64,000 nucleotides of DNA, taken from IMG/VR virus record IMGVR_UViG_3300047560_001714, positions 1 through 64,000 of that record; one strand, given 5' to 3'. The notes under the pieces are model-generated. The model was not told the origin of the DNA. It searched no databases and saw only the letters and a list, made by a program, of their open reading frames with translations. Of this stretch, positions 1-15,500 are shown piece after piece. The translations under genes were made by a program, and so were the position numbers. Numbering within the stretch: position 1 is the first letter of the stretch; every line of letters begins with the position of its first letter. Source of the DNA: a virus.

Positions 1-2
1 AT

Positions 3-404
3 TTCAATGTGTACGGTCGTTATATGCACACCAAAGGCGAATTCAAAGACATTATGTCACAATGGCGTGAACAAGCTAAGAAAGAAGGTAGAATAACTAT
101 CTGGGGCAATGCAGAGCATATCAAACGTGATTGGGTTTGGGTTGGTGATGTGTGCCGTCTTCACATTGATTTCATTAAACAAGTTAATGGGTCTGGTATT
201 TGGAATGTTGGGTCTGGACTATCCCATTCATACTTTGACATTGCTGAGGAAATTTCTATCCAAGAGGGAGTTGAGTTAAAATTAATTGACCCAAAGATAA
301 CTGAGCAATATAATACAAAAGCTGATCTACGCCATCTTAAAGAAACCATAGGTAAACGCAAATGGGCAAATGTATATGAGTGGCTAGACCGTGGAATAGA
401 ATAA
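3..404 (+). CDS. NAD-dependent sugar epimerase, C-terminal part (HldD-like)
   Basis: The gene runs in from the left edge, so only the last ~133 residues are seen. The frame opens with FNVYG, as in the substrate-binding region of ADP-L-glycero-D-manno-heptose 6-epimerase (HldD/RfaD). IKRDWVWVGDVC then matches the HldD KRDFVYVGDV motif, and NVGSG follows. The family is short-chain dehydrogenase-like, uses NADP and epimerises the C6 carbon of an LPS core heptose precursor. In a phage it could alter host LPS or make a sugar for virion decoration; that is inference. The catalytic YxxxK would lie off the window. The related GDP-mannose and UDP-glucose epimerases are less good matches. Confidence 0.75.
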   Translation, partial: FNVYGRYMHTKGEFKDIMSQWREQAKKEGRITIWGNAEHIKRDWVWVGDVCRLHIDFIKQVNGSGIWNVGSGLSHSYFDIAEEISIQEGVELKLIDPKITEQYNTKADLRHLKETIGKRKWANVYEWLDRGIE

Positions 405-408
405 ATAC
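401..408 (+). promoter_or_regulatory. Late promoter core (T4-like)
   Basis: ATAAATAC, overlapping the stop codon of the epimerase gene and 20 nt before the next start. It matches the T4 late consensus at six or more positions, and the same word recurs before most structural genes in the window. Confidence 0.5.
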
Positions 409-427
409 CAAGATACGGAGAATATTA

Positions 428-883
428 ATGAAAATACGCGAATTTATTGATGATTACGACGATGATGAAGATGATGAACCAAACTATGATGATCTTCCAT
501 CAGTAAAAGATGCAGAAGCACTACGCCCATTATTAGCAAATGCAGCACAACAAATATATGATAAATGGGATGAAGAAGATATTGATACTTATGCAGGTGG
601 TGGAATATGTCACTACATTGCCGATGCATTCGTTGATATATTATATTCAAGACTACATCTGAACTGTCAATCAGTAACATCAAGTCATGAGCAACACGTT
701 TATGTTGCCGCGCAATTCCAAGAAGGTGTCTATGTTATCGATTTACACCACAGTAATTATGAAACTGGTGGTGGATTTTCGTGGAAGAAAATACCAGATG
801 TCGAAATAGACCCACGAGATATTACTTTTTATAGATATTCAGCAAATCCAGGTGATTTTGATGAATATGTAGGAGATTATTAA
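428..883 (+). CDS. Hypothetical acidic protein with capsid-targeting-like N-terminus
   Basis: A 151-residue protein that I do not recognise. The start at 428 has a GGAG ribosome site about 8 nt upstream; a longer frame from 380 lacks one. It begins MKIREFIDD, one of many M-[KR]-x-x-E-[FLI] starts in this window that resemble T4 capsid-targeting sequences. A run of Asp/Glu (DDYDDDEDDE) follows. The middle (CHYIADAFVDIL, HVYVAAQFQEGVYVIDLHH) has Cys and His residues that recall a small papain-like or transglutaminase-like fold, but that is only an impression. Its stop overlaps the next start (TAATG), so the genes are translationally coupled. Confidence 0.6.
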   Translation: MKIREFIDDYDDDEDDEPNYDDLPSVKDAEALRPLLANAAQQIYDKWDEEDIDTYAGGGICHYIADAFVDILYSRLHLNCQSVTSSHEQHVYVAAQFQEGVYVIDLHHSNYETGGGFSWKKIPDVEIDPRDITFYRYSANPGDFDEYVGDY

Positions 884-1242
884 TGAGAGCACATGAATTT
901 TTAAATGAAGACAGCTTTGGTACTAATCCAAAGCGTAAAATGCGTGAAGGCAGTCGTCCAGCAAGAGGACACGCTGCGCAACCAACTTATAAAGAACAAG
1001 TCCAGAGTGAAGACTTTGACTTAGATGAAGCTGGAAAAGCACCTAAGAAACTCTGCTTATCTAAAAAAACTGATAAAGAATTAGGGGCAAGTCAATTATC
1101 ATCTTGTAAAGCACAAGGTTTACGTAAACGTGATACCAAACGTAAATTTAATATTGGCAATAAAGTCAAGAAAATTAAAGGTAAAATGGTTAAATCAAGT
1201 GATTACGGCGGTCCATTACCTAAATGGAAAGGGAATGAATAA
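883..1242 (+). CDS. Hypothetical basic protein, possible internal head protein
   Basis: A 119-residue Lys/Arg-rich protein beginning MRAHEFLNEDSFG, again the capsid-targeting-like start with a possible gp21-type cleavage site (FLNE). The C-terminal half is very basic (KRDTKRKF, KVKKIKGKMVK), as expected for DNA-binding internal proteins. It overlaps both neighbours by one base (TAATG). No enzymatic motif is seen and the function is unknown. Confidence 0.6.
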   Translation: MRAHEFLNEDSFGTNPKRKMREGSRPARGHAAQPTYKEQVQSEDFDLDEAGKAPKKLCLSKKTDKELGASQLSSCKAQGLRKRDTKRKFNIGNKVKKIKGKMVKSSDYGGPLPKWKGNE

Positions 1243-2030
1243 TGAAAATTTTTGAACTGTTAGCACCTGCTACGTCACCATTTTCATTAAATGTGCCTTC
1301 GAGTAAAGAAGGCATGGATATTGCTGATTTACAAAAAGTATTGAAAGCACTTAGATATGACTTAGGCCCAACTGGTGTTGATGGAAAATTAGGTGACTAC
1401 ACATCTGCAGCTATAAAAGCAGCACAAGCCGACGTTGAGCAAGCATCAACTGGTGTACCAGATAGTGAATTTATCAATGTATTAAACCAAGTGTTATCGG
1501 CATACCCAGAGTTTACAGCATCACTGTCAAAAACAAATCCAGATGAATTAAAGCACTCAAAGGACTCTGGTTCATCCAACATTGAGTTAGATCCAGAATT
1601 CGATAAAGCATTGCATCAAGTTGCTGAAAAACTAGGTGTCAATGCAAACGATTTAAAAGCAATTATGTACAAAGAATCTAGGCTCAAACCAACCGCAGTA
1701 AACAAATATTCTGGGGCAACTGGGCTGATCCAATTTATGCCAAAAACGGCGGCGGCACTTGGTACCTCAACGAAAGAATTGTACAATATGTCTGCTGTTG
1801 AACAATTGCAATATGTCTATAAGTACTATAAACAATATGTGCGTCCTGGTGACGACCGTGGTACATTATACATGGCTACGTTCTATCCAGCACTTATGCA
1901 TCATGATGACAACCACGTAATTAGTTCTCGTGGTAAAGCAATATATGACCAGAACCGTGGTCTAGATGTTTCACACGATGGTGTTCTTACAGTTGGTGAT
2001 GTAAAACGAAGTGTGAATGCCTATGCTTAA
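1242..2030 (+). CDS. Soluble lytic transglycosylase with peptidoglycan-binding domain
   Basis: A 262-residue protein. After a short MKIFELLAP start, residues ~25-90 resemble a PG_binding_1 domain (DIADLQKVLKALRYD, then VDGKLGDYTSAAIKAAQ). Residues ~120-250 are an SLT/goose-lysozyme-type transglycosylase domain with IMYKESRLKP, where Glu145 is the expected catalytic acid, followed by GATGLIQFMPKTAAALG. It cleaves the MurNAc-GlcNAc bond, probably as a virion-associated murein hydrolase used during entry or as an endolysin. No signal peptide is visible. It starts on the stop codon of the preceding gene, so it sits in a tightly packed operon. Confidence 0.8.
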   Translation: MKIFELLAPATSPFSLNVPSSKEGMDIADLQKVLKALRYDLGPTGVDGKLGDYTSAAIKAAQADVEQASTGVPDSEFINVLNQVLSAYPEFTASLSKTNPDELKHSKDSGSSNIELDPEFDKALHQVAEKLGVNANDLKAIMYKESRLKPTAVNKYSGATGLIQFMPKTAAALGTSTKELYNMSAVEQLQYVYKYYKQYVRPGDDRGTLYMATFYPALMHHDDNHVISSRGKAIYDQNRGLDVSHDGVLTVGDVKRSVNAYA

Positions 2031-2043
2031 GTTAAATAGGTAC

Positions 2044-2592
2044 ATGAATTTAACAGGTAATTTAATAATAGCACCACCAGCGGTCAAAGGAAACTTCTGG
2101 TATAAAACAGTTATAATGATAACTGAACATCATACTAATGGTAGTATTGGACTCATGCTTAATAAAAAAAGCAATATGTCCGTCGCCGAACTTGGTGATA
2201 AGTTAGGATACGATATAGATATCGATGATTTTGTATATGTGGGTGGTCCTATAAGTAAACAAAGTCTTTCACTACTACATAGCAATGAATGGCGATGCAA
2301 AAACACTATGAGAATAAATGATCAATTTTCTATTAGTTCAGCTGATGATATGCTTCCTAGATTTGCTAAGTATGATATGCCAAATCAATGGCGAATGTTT
2401 GTTGGTGTATGTGGGTGGGCACCTTGTCAACTAGAAAATGAAATTAAAGGTGTTGAACCATATATTCATGACAATAGTTGGTGTATCTCAACTGGTAGTT
2501 CTGATCTAGTATATAACTCAGATGGTAAAGAACAATGGTGGAATGCACTAGAACAATCTAGTATGGAATTCGCACGTGGGATTCTATCATGA
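2044..2592 (+). CDS. YqgE/AlgH family protein (UPF0301, DUF179)
   Basis: A 182-residue protein closely resembling bacterial YqgE/AlgH: MNLTGNLIIAPP at the start, ITEHHTNGSIGLMLNK and VYVGGPISKQ. The family's biochemical role is not settled, though AlgH was first described as a regulator. I chose 2044 over an in-frame ATG at 2017 for two reasons: family members begin at this Met, and a TAAATA late-promoter core lies exactly 5 nt before it (2033-2038), so the mRNA would be leaderless. From 2017 the gene would overlap the transglycosylase gene by 14 nt. A host-like gene on a phage; the benefit is unknown. Confidence 0.75.
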   Translation: MNLTGNLIIAPPAVKGNFWYKTVIMITEHHTNGSIGLMLNKKSNMSVAELGDKLGYDIDIDDFVYVGGPISKQSLSLLHSNEWRCKNTMRINDQFSISSADDMLPRFAKYDMPNQWRMFVGVCGWAPCQLENEIKGVEPYIHDNSWCISTGSSDLVYNSDGKEQWWNALEQSSMEFARGILS

Positions 2593-3026
2593 AGAAATGG
2601 CTATGGAAAATTGGTGGTTTTGTTTTATTAGGGATTGCATACTTAGGTGTAATAACACCAGGACTGCCATTTAGTCCATTCCTAGTTGGCGCGGCGGTAT
2701 GTTTTAGTAAAGGTAGCCCAAAAATGCATGCTTGGATTTATAATCATAAGCTATTTGGACCTTTTCTTACTAACTGGGTTGACCATAAGGTATTTCCTAC
2801 TAAAATGAAATATACTATGCTGATTGTAATGGGGTCATCTCTTTTAATACTATGGCTTAAAACATACAACGTTAAAGCACTATTAGGTAGTGGTATCTTT
2901 ATGGCATTGGTAGCAATATGGGCATGGCGATATCCTGGTAGCCTCGATGAATATGAATATAGAAAATCTAACGGAAAACGCATAGGATGGTTTAAAGTTT
3001 CGTTAAATAACGATATACAACAATAA
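2589..3026 (+). CDS. DUF454 (YbaN-like) inner-membrane protein
   Basis: A 145-residue protein with several hydrophobic segments (residues ~8-38 and ~75-115). The signature is GVITPGLPFSPFLVGAAVCFSKGSPKMHAWIYNH, split here across the first membrane segment and the SSPRFHAWL-like motif of Escherichia coli YbaN. The family has no assigned function, although it often lies near heme or iron genes in bacteria. It overlaps YqgE by 4 nt (ATGA). It is unusual cargo for a phage; a role in membrane remodelling or lysis timing would be a guess. Confidence 0.7.
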   Translation: MKKWLWKIGGFVLLGIAYLGVITPGLPFSPFLVGAAVCFSKGSPKMHAWIYNHKLFGPFLTNWVDHKVFPTKMKYTMLIVMGSSLLILWLKTYNVKALLGSGIFMALVAIWAWRYPGSLDEYEYRKSNGKRIGWFKVSLNNDIQQ

Positions 3027-3034
3027 AGGATTTT

Positions 3035-3841
3035 ATGAGATTTTTATTATTAACATTTACATTATTAGCGGCATTCCAAGTAAAAGCATGGGATCAATGG
3101 GCACCATATCCAGTTGACAAATGTCAAGTGCAAGTACCATACGGCATACCAGCCGCATCAACACAAGGCACAACTATCTGTCGGGCCGGATATATTACAT
3201 TGAATGACCCTATTGCAAAATTACCAGTATGGGTAAGTTATCAATTATTTCCAGAATACGCATTAGGTTGTGTGCCCCGTTCAAATGGATTTGCACCGGA
3301 CAAAAGTTTACCTAAAGGTGCAAGAGCTGAATTAGAAGATTATGCAAAATCTGGATATGACATCGGACACGTTGCGCCAAACGCTGATATGAGTAGATTC
3401 GACCAGTTGGAACTCGAAAGTTTTTTGTTAACAAATATGATGCCGCAACTCCCTGGGCTAAATCGTGGGATTTGGAAGTTATTGGAAACCAATGTTCGTG
3501 GATGGACCGTGCAACGGAACCATTCGATTGTGGTATACGCTGGACCTATTTATGGCGCTGGTGATCCAGTAATCGGTCCTAATAAAATGGTGATTCCACA
3601 TGCATTTTATAAGATTGTAATCGATACCACCACAAACGAGGTTGCTGGGTTTTTATTCCCACATACCGGTAACCAAGGTAATGATTTAACTAAAGTTAGA
3701 GCCCCAGTTGCACAAATACAATCATTAACTGGTATAGCGTTTGCATACCCAGCTAATGCAGTTGAATTACCATTAGATTACTTATGGTCCGTTGATTATA
3801 AAGCATTGACTGATGCTAAGAAGGCGTCTTGTGGTAAATAA
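3035..3841 (+). CDS. Secreted DNA/RNA non-specific endonuclease (NUC1/EndA family)
   Basis: A 268-residue protein with a clear signal peptide (MRFLLLTFTLLAAFQVKAW). The beta-beta-alpha-metal nuclease core contains YDIGHVAPNADM, a variant of the DRGHLAP motif with Ile in place of Arg and His as general base. Downstream is LTNMMPQLPGLNRGIWK, whose Asn residues are the usual metal ligands. The family cuts DNA and RNA without sequence preference in the periplasm or outside the cell. For the phage it may recover nucleotides from released DNA or destroy competing DNA. The D-I-G-H change could alter activity and is worth testing. Confidence 0.8.
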   Translation: MRFLLLTFTLLAAFQVKAWDQWAPYPVDKCQVQVPYGIPAASTQGTTICRAGYITLNDPIAKLPVWVSYQLFPEYALGCVPRSNGFAPDKSLPKGARAELEDYAKSGYDIGHVAPNADMSRFDQLELESFLLTNMMPQLPGLNRGIWKLLETNVRGWTVQRNHSIVVYAGPIYGAGDPVIGPNKMVIPHAFYKIVIDTTTNEVAGFLFPHTGNQGNDLTKVRAPVAQIQSLTGIAFAYPANAVELPLDYLWSVDYKALTDAKKASCGK

Positions 3842-3903
3842 TATAATTACAGCCATCTTTGACGTATTAGCTTGGTATGGTTGTGGTTTGGAGGGAATTA
3901 TCT

Positions 3904-4125
3904 ATGAAATATGACTACTTGGCCGAACGCGCCCAATATCTTAGCCATACAAAAGAATTAGCAAAAGCACATTACGGCGACGTCGAAAATGAGGACGAAG
4001 CTGTGTTACAATTCTTAGCAAGAAGTGTTGCACATTCAAAAGAGGATGATGCAAGATTAACCGATGAGGTTGAACTTCTTAAAGATCGTATTACAAAAAT
4101 TGAAGATATTATCAACGCAAGATAA
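3904..4125 (+). CDS. Hypothetical small coiled-coil protein
   Basis: A 73-residue acidic protein ([15 protein letters not shown]...). The start at 3904 follows a GGAGGG ribosome site about 9 nt upstream; a longer frame from 3877 has none. The C-terminal half ([17 protein letters not shown]) looks like a short coiled coil. Its 3' end overlaps the 3' end of the oppositely oriented ALAS gene by 14 nt. Function unknown. Confidence 0.6.
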   Translation: MKYDYLAERAQYLSHTKELAKAHYGDVENEDEAVLQFLARSVAHSKEDDARLTDEVELLKDRITKIEDIINAR

Positions 4126-5305
4126 GTGCTGTTAACGCATTCACTAAATCTTCAATCATACCGTCTGTGTGAAGAGGGGTTGGGGCAAATCTCAATCGTT
4201 CTTCACCAACTGGCACCGTTGGATACTGTATCGCTTGTGCATATATATTATACTCATTCAGTAACAAATCACTAATTTCTTTCGCACGTTTTGCATTACC
4301 AATTTTCACTGGAACTATATGTGTAAAACTTTCCATAACTGGTAATCTTGCCTTTATCATTTTATATTTTAATTTAGCCGCACGTTCTTGATGTGCCATC
4401 CGTAATTCATGATGTTCTTTTAAATACTTTACGGATGCCAATGCACCAGCCGCGATAACAGGACTTAGACTAGTGGTAAATATAAATCCATCGGCGACAC
4501 TTCTTATTGCATCTATTACCACTGAATCAGCCGCAATATAACCACCTTGTACACCATACGCCTTACCAAGAGTACCATTAACGATATCTATTCGATGTTG
4601 TAATCCATATTCTTCCAAAAATCCTGCACCAGTTGCACCTCGTACACCAACCGCATGGACCTCGTCTATATAAGTAATTGCATTATACTTTTCTGACAAC
4701 TCACAAATCGTAGCAATTGGGCTTATATCACCTTCCATCGAATATACACTTTCAAATACAATACAAGGTGTTGCTCCTCGACTAACCGCGTCAACTAAAC
4801 ATTCCTCTAAATGATCCATATCATTATGTTTAAATATCTGTTTCGGTGCCCGACTATGGCGCATTCCATTAATTAAACTGTTGTGATTTTTACTATCACT
4901 TATAAATTCGATATTGGGGACAATCTTAGCTAATGCAACCAAACTCCATTCATTAGCCGTATACGCGGAACTGAATAACAATGCGCGTTCTTTTTTATGC
5001 AATGATGCTAACTCGTGTTCTAACGCAACATGATAATGACAAGTTCCTGAAATATTTCTAGTACCACCTGAACCTGCACCAGTCATATCTAATGCTGTTC
5101 TCATTGCATCTAACACAACTTTATGCTGACCCATTCCTAAGTAATCATTACTGCACCAATTAACTATATTTTTAATAGCATACGGTCCATACCATATTGC
5201 ATTTGGATACTTACCTTGTTCACGTAATATATCGTTGAATACTCTATAGTTACCGTTGTCTTTTAATGTGGTTATAATTTTTTGAAATGGTTCTTTGTTT
5301 ATCAT
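4112..5305 (-). CDS. hemA: 5-aminolevulinate synthase (ALAS)
   Basis: A 397-residue PLP enzyme of the alpha-oxoamine synthase family that condenses glycine with succinyl-CoA to 5-aminolevulinate, the first step of heme synthesis by the C4 route. Seen: [45 protein letters not shown] (Asp214 pairs with the PLP ring) and [13 protein letters not shown] (Lys248 holds PLP). These favour ALAS over its relatives BioF and KBL. Length is normal for the family (~400). The start at 5305 has no ribosome site but lies 4 nt after a TAAATA late-promoter core, so it is probably a leaderless late gene; a longer frame to 5569 would cross the divergent gene. ALAS points to an alphaproteobacterial host, and the heme could feed the heme oxygenase at 48.8 kb. 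Confidence 0.9.
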   Translation of the reverse strand: MINKEPFQKIITTLKDNGNYRVFNDILREQGKYPNAIWYGPYAIKNIVNWCSNDYLGMGQHKVVLDAMRTALDMTGAGSGGTRNISGTCHYHVALEHELASLHKKERALLFSSAYTANEWSLVALAKIVPNIEFISDSKNHNSLINGMRHSRAPKQIFKHNDMDHLEECLVDAVSRGATPCIVFESVYSMEGDISPIATICELSEKYNAITYIDEVHAVGVRGATGAGFLEEYGLQHRIDIVNGTLGKAYGVQGGYIAADSVVIDAIRSVADGFIFTTSLSPVIAAGALASVKYLKEHHELRMAHQERAAKLKYKMIKARLPVMESFTHIVPVKIGNAKRAKEISDLLLNEYNIYAQAIQYPTVPVGEERLRFAPTPLHTDGMIEDLVNALTALILR

Positions 5306-5309
5306 TTTG

Positions 5310-5327
5310 TATTTATGCCTAAATATA
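5310..5327. promoter_or_regulatory. Back-to-back divergent late promoters
   Basis: On the minus strand CATAAATAC (5318-5310) ends 4 nt before the ALAS start codon. On the plus strand CCTAAATATA (5318-5327) precedes the GGGAGAGG ribosome site of the gene at 5343. The two cores abut, forming an 18-bp bidirectional late promoter. Confidence 0.6.
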
Positions 5328-5342
5328 GGGAGAGGATTTAAA

Positions 5343-5558
5343 ATGGCAGCAAACGGCATATCCACACTTGCAACAAAAGCAGCAAGACAAAAAGCAAAAT
5401 TAGACTTAGCGCAAACTAAAAGAAGTACCACTGGAACTAATGGATATAGAACATTACATACATATGCATTGGCAGACTTACCAACACAATACTCTGGTAA
5501 CAATGTGATTGATAATCCAAATGTTGGTGGTCTTAAACAAGGCAGACCTTGGTCATAA
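5343..5558 (+). CDS. Small conserved phage protein preceding fibre genes
   Basis: A 71-residue protein ([19 protein letters not shown]...[26 protein letters not shown]). This kind of small protein, with an [12 protein letters not shown] core, is familiar from T4-like marine phages next to structural genes, but I know no function. The start at 5343 has a strong GGGAGAGG ribosome site. It is expressed with the fibre genes that follow. Confidence 0.65.
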   Translation: MAANGISTLATKAARQKAKLDLAQTKRSTTGTNGYRTLHTYALADLPTQYSGNNVIDNPNVGGLKQGRPWS

Positions 5559-5570
5559 GAGAGGCGCATA

Positions 5571-5828
5571 ATGACAATTGAAGAATTATTAAGATCCTTA
5601 ATGGATCGATTAGATAAGATAGAAAACGGTGATACGAAACAACCAGTAGTGGTACACGTTCATAATAATCTAAATGGCGAAACCTCTGAACATAATCCAA
5701 CCGAAATTGACGATGAACCTGGTACATTCACACCACCGCTCCAACAAAAAATTGAACTATTAAAAAAATCAGCCGGTCTTAAATCTATATTTGACCTTGC
5801 CGATGATGATGGTCCATTCGAGAGTTAA
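5571..5828 (+). CDS. Small fibre-accessory protein (PLQQ-motif)
   Basis: An 85-residue acidic protein with an N-terminal helix ([19 protein letters not shown]) and a C-terminal [17 protein letters not shown] motif. A related motif ([15 protein letters not shown]) occurs in the protein at 9633, which precedes the second collagen-like fibre, so the two may be fibre-specific chaperones or adaptors. That role is inferred from the repeated arrangement only. It ends 2 nt before the fibre start. Confidence 0.6.
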   Translation: MTIEELLRSLMDRLDKIENGDTKQPVVVHVHNNLNGETSEHNPTEIDDEPGTFTPPLQQKIELLKKSAGLKSIFDLADDDGPFES

Positions 5829-5830
5829 CC

Positions 5831-9601
<3,771 letters not shown>

Positions 9602-9606
9602 TATAC

Positions 9607-9615
9607 GTAAATATA
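9607..9615 (+). promoter_or_regulatory. Late promoter core
   Basis: GTAAATATA, 18 nt before the ATG at 9633, with a separate AAAGGA ribosome site between. Confidence 0.45.
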
Positions 9616-9632
9616 TTAATAAAGGATTATAA

Positions 9633-9910
9633 ATGAGAGCAAGAGAATTTACAATAAATGTACCAATTAACATTAAAATTAATGGTGATGGTGATCCCGA
9701 AATAGATGTTCCATCATCGGATAGTGTTGATCCTAGTGAACTAGACCCAAATCCAATATATATCTCACCATTACAACAAGATTTAGAACTCCGTAAAGCT
9801 GAGGTTGGTAAAAATAGTGATGTTATCCAAGATCTCACACAAGATGAATTCAAAGATACCTTATCATCCGATGAACTAGTAAGAGTTAGAGAAATACTTG
9901 GAAAATTAGT

Positions 9911-9914
<4 letters not shown>
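9633..9914 (+). CDS. Small fibre-accessory protein, paralogue of the 5571 gene
   Basis: A 93-residue acidic protein that begins [10 protein letters not shown] (capsid-targeting-like) and carries [15 protein letters not shown], matching the motif in the protein at 5571. Its end overlaps the start of the second fibre gene by 4 nt (ATGA). It probably assists assembly or attachment of that fibre (inference from position and motif). Confidence 0.6.
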
Positions 9915-12481
<2,567 letters not shown>

Positions 12482-12484
12482 TAA

Positions 12485-12492
12485 CTAAATAC
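12485..12492 (+). promoter_or_regulatory. Late promoter core
   Basis: CTAAATAC just after the fibre 2 stop codon and 41 nt before the next gene, which has its own AGGAG ribosome site. Confidence 0.5.
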
Positions 12493-12532
12493 AACATAAT
12501 GGAATTATCCATAACAATTAGGAGAATAAAAA

Positions 12533-15500
12533 ATGGCAATAATTAGCGAACTAGGCAAAAATAGTGCTGTAATTACATACCAGTCAACTACAGGTGCCGA
12601 TGTTTTTGGTACATTTGGACTTATTGACAAGTGGATTCGAAATGATACATTACAAGGTACTGCATCGACATCCGGAACTACTGTTTTAGGTGCAAATTCA
12701 ATGTTCTTAACTCAATTAAGTTCAGGCGACATTATCATGCTTGGCGGTTACAAAAGAATAGTAGATACAATAGCATCTGATTCTAGCTTCACTGTTACAG
12801 TAGCATTTTCACCTGATATTTCAGCCGCTAATCCCGGAACAATCAAAGTATTAAATCCAGTGGTTGGTACAGGTACACAAAACACACAACTAGCCGGTAC
12901 TGCAAGTACATTAGATTTAGCGTATGCTAATAGTAATACTGCAGGCACCGTGTCAGTTAAAGCGGGCGATGTTACTGTTACTGGTTCATCAACATATTTT
13001 ACAAGCGAATGTACTAACTCAGTATCAACTTCTGCGGTAACTGGTACAGTTGCAGTTGATACATCTGGTAATATTACCGGGACAGGTACCTCATTCTTAA
13101 CAGCAGTACTAGATGCTGATAAATTAAAACCAGGCGATAGTATTTTAGTTGGAACAAACAACTATTTCGTTGTCGATACAGTAACAGGAGACCTTACCGC
13201 AACAGTACGCGTTCCACCTGCATCTGGAATTGCCGGAGGAGCAGCGATTGCAAAAGCTACAAATAGTGTGGTCGGACGTACTATAAACATAAATGGTCGT
13301 GTTCGTGTAATTACTGGAATAACTAATGACACTACACTAAATGTAAATGCTGCGTGGGATTTTACTGATACAAATCTTGAATTTAAAATGTATCCACGTG
13401 GTACAGTTGCAGTTACAGCAGCTAATACCGGTATAACTGGAACTAACACCTGTTTTTCTTGGGACATTCCATCAGGATGTCAAGCATGGGTTGGTGACGA
13501 ATTAAGAACGTTTACATATTTAGCAGGTGCAACTACTGCTGCGACAGCTGGGATTAGCGGGTATCCTATAGGTTATAGTGCAATATCAGCAAACTTTTCA
13601 ACAACAATGACCGGGTTAACATTTAGACGTGACGACACTGTTGTAACATATACTCCGTCAGGCGGCAATCTTCTTGCTAACGAAATTCGCGTTGGTGATG
13701 ATATTATCATTAACGGTAATGAAACAACTATTACTAAAATAATTTCGGCTACCCAATTTAAAGTTAGTACCGATTTACCGTACTTTGATGCTAAAACTGT
13801 ATATAAAAAGAAAAAATTACACGGTTTCACATTAGAAGGTACTCGTGAAGGAATTACATCAGATACGTCTGTCACTAGGTTAGGTACAACTACGTACATA
13901 ACTGCTAATGCACTAATTGGAACAAATACAATTACAATTACTGCGTTAACTGCTAATGTTCATGCTGTTAATAACATTGTTAAAATCCAAGGCGCCGGTG
14001 GTCCGCATGCGCTGTTAACAGGTACTGTAATTGTTAATACTAATAATACAATTTCCGGAACTAATACAAAATTCTTGTCAGAATTACATGTAGGTGCTGA
14101 AATTTTAGTTGGTAATGAGTTTACTTATATTACTGCAATTTCAAGTGACACTGGTGCAACTGTTGCACCATGGCCAAATGTTGGTTCTGCAAACGCAAAT
14201 CAAATTAACACTGGTTCGAATTCATTCCCGATTTACAGAACTACACCATTATATACATTTATTACGGGAACAAGTTCTAATACGTTTACAATTTATCATC
14301 CTTTAAAAAATTCATTGTATATTAACGGTACAGGTGGAACATTAGGTCCGGCAGTTATGTGTCCAACTACTACTGTTGCAACTAACTTTATTGAATTTGT
14401 GTACTCTGCGCCAAACAAAATGATTGAGACATCAATTACTGATATTAACAATAGTTACGATCGTAAATATTTTGGAATAAGGTATTACCCATTTGCAGGA
14501 ACAACAAATACCCTTATTGGTTCAGATGGGGCATACAACGTAACTGTATACGAAAGATGGGTCGCTAGTTGGGCTGGCGCTGGTGGTGTTGGTATTAACT
14601 TAGCTCACGGTAGTGACGGTATAACTGGACTCGGATTAAGTCAAAATACTACAGTAACTGATCAGACATCAATGACATTCCAAACAGGTGGATATTTATA
14701 TTTGTTTGCTAAACCAAGATACTTCATCGTACAAGGTAAAACATTTGGCGGTATTCAAAAACAATGGTTAGGTTGTATTGAATTTGAACGCGCTCAACCA
14801 GACGATTTACCATCCGGTTTAGGAACAGCTACCCCTGGATATTCGTATACCGGAACATTTAGTGGCAACTATTCAATTGCGCCAACAACTAGTCCGTTCC
14901 CGTGCTTTGCATATTTTAATTCAAATAGATTCCCAGTAGGAGCAACTCAAATTCCTACATTCCCAATTAATTATACAACTGCTGCACAAGGTGTTCACGG
15001 TAGTATTTTTTCAGTTCCTCGTATTAAGGGTAGTAGAGGTGATTTAGTTAATATTAACTCACATATCTATACTGCTGCAACTGTTACAACTGGAAGATGG
15101 GGCCATTTATTTGAACTTGGTGGGGCAGGTGCATATACTAATCCGACAGCATCTGGCGCAGCTTTTGTAAGTGGAACAATAGGTAATACCGCAAACACAT
15201 TGTTCCAGCCGCATTTAGGACAGATTATTCCTTATGCACCTAACGTTTATAATAGCAAACGGTTTATGTTTAGTCCTGTTATGATTTTAGGTCCTGCATG
15301 GGATCCCGATATTCGTGGAAGAATGTTCGGTCTTAAAATTATCCCAAGCAACTTAGGAACATTAATGGACACCGTAAATGTAACTATTGAATCCGATGAC
15401 TTTTATGATAAGAACGGAACTGCCACTGATCACTGGGTTATTACAGCGCCTGGGGTTACTACTTATACCTTTAGGGTTATTGGAACCGCAACAGCTTCAA

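Noticed and set aside
5306-5569. N-terminal extension of ALAS up to 5569
   Set aside because: It would cross the divergent gene at 5343, matches nothing in ALAS, and the start at 5305 agrees with family length and has a late promoter 4 nt upstream.
12748-13899. Minus-strand open frames opposite structural protein A
   Set aside because: Repetitive Val/Thr-rich translations mirroring the plus-strand gene; no start signals.
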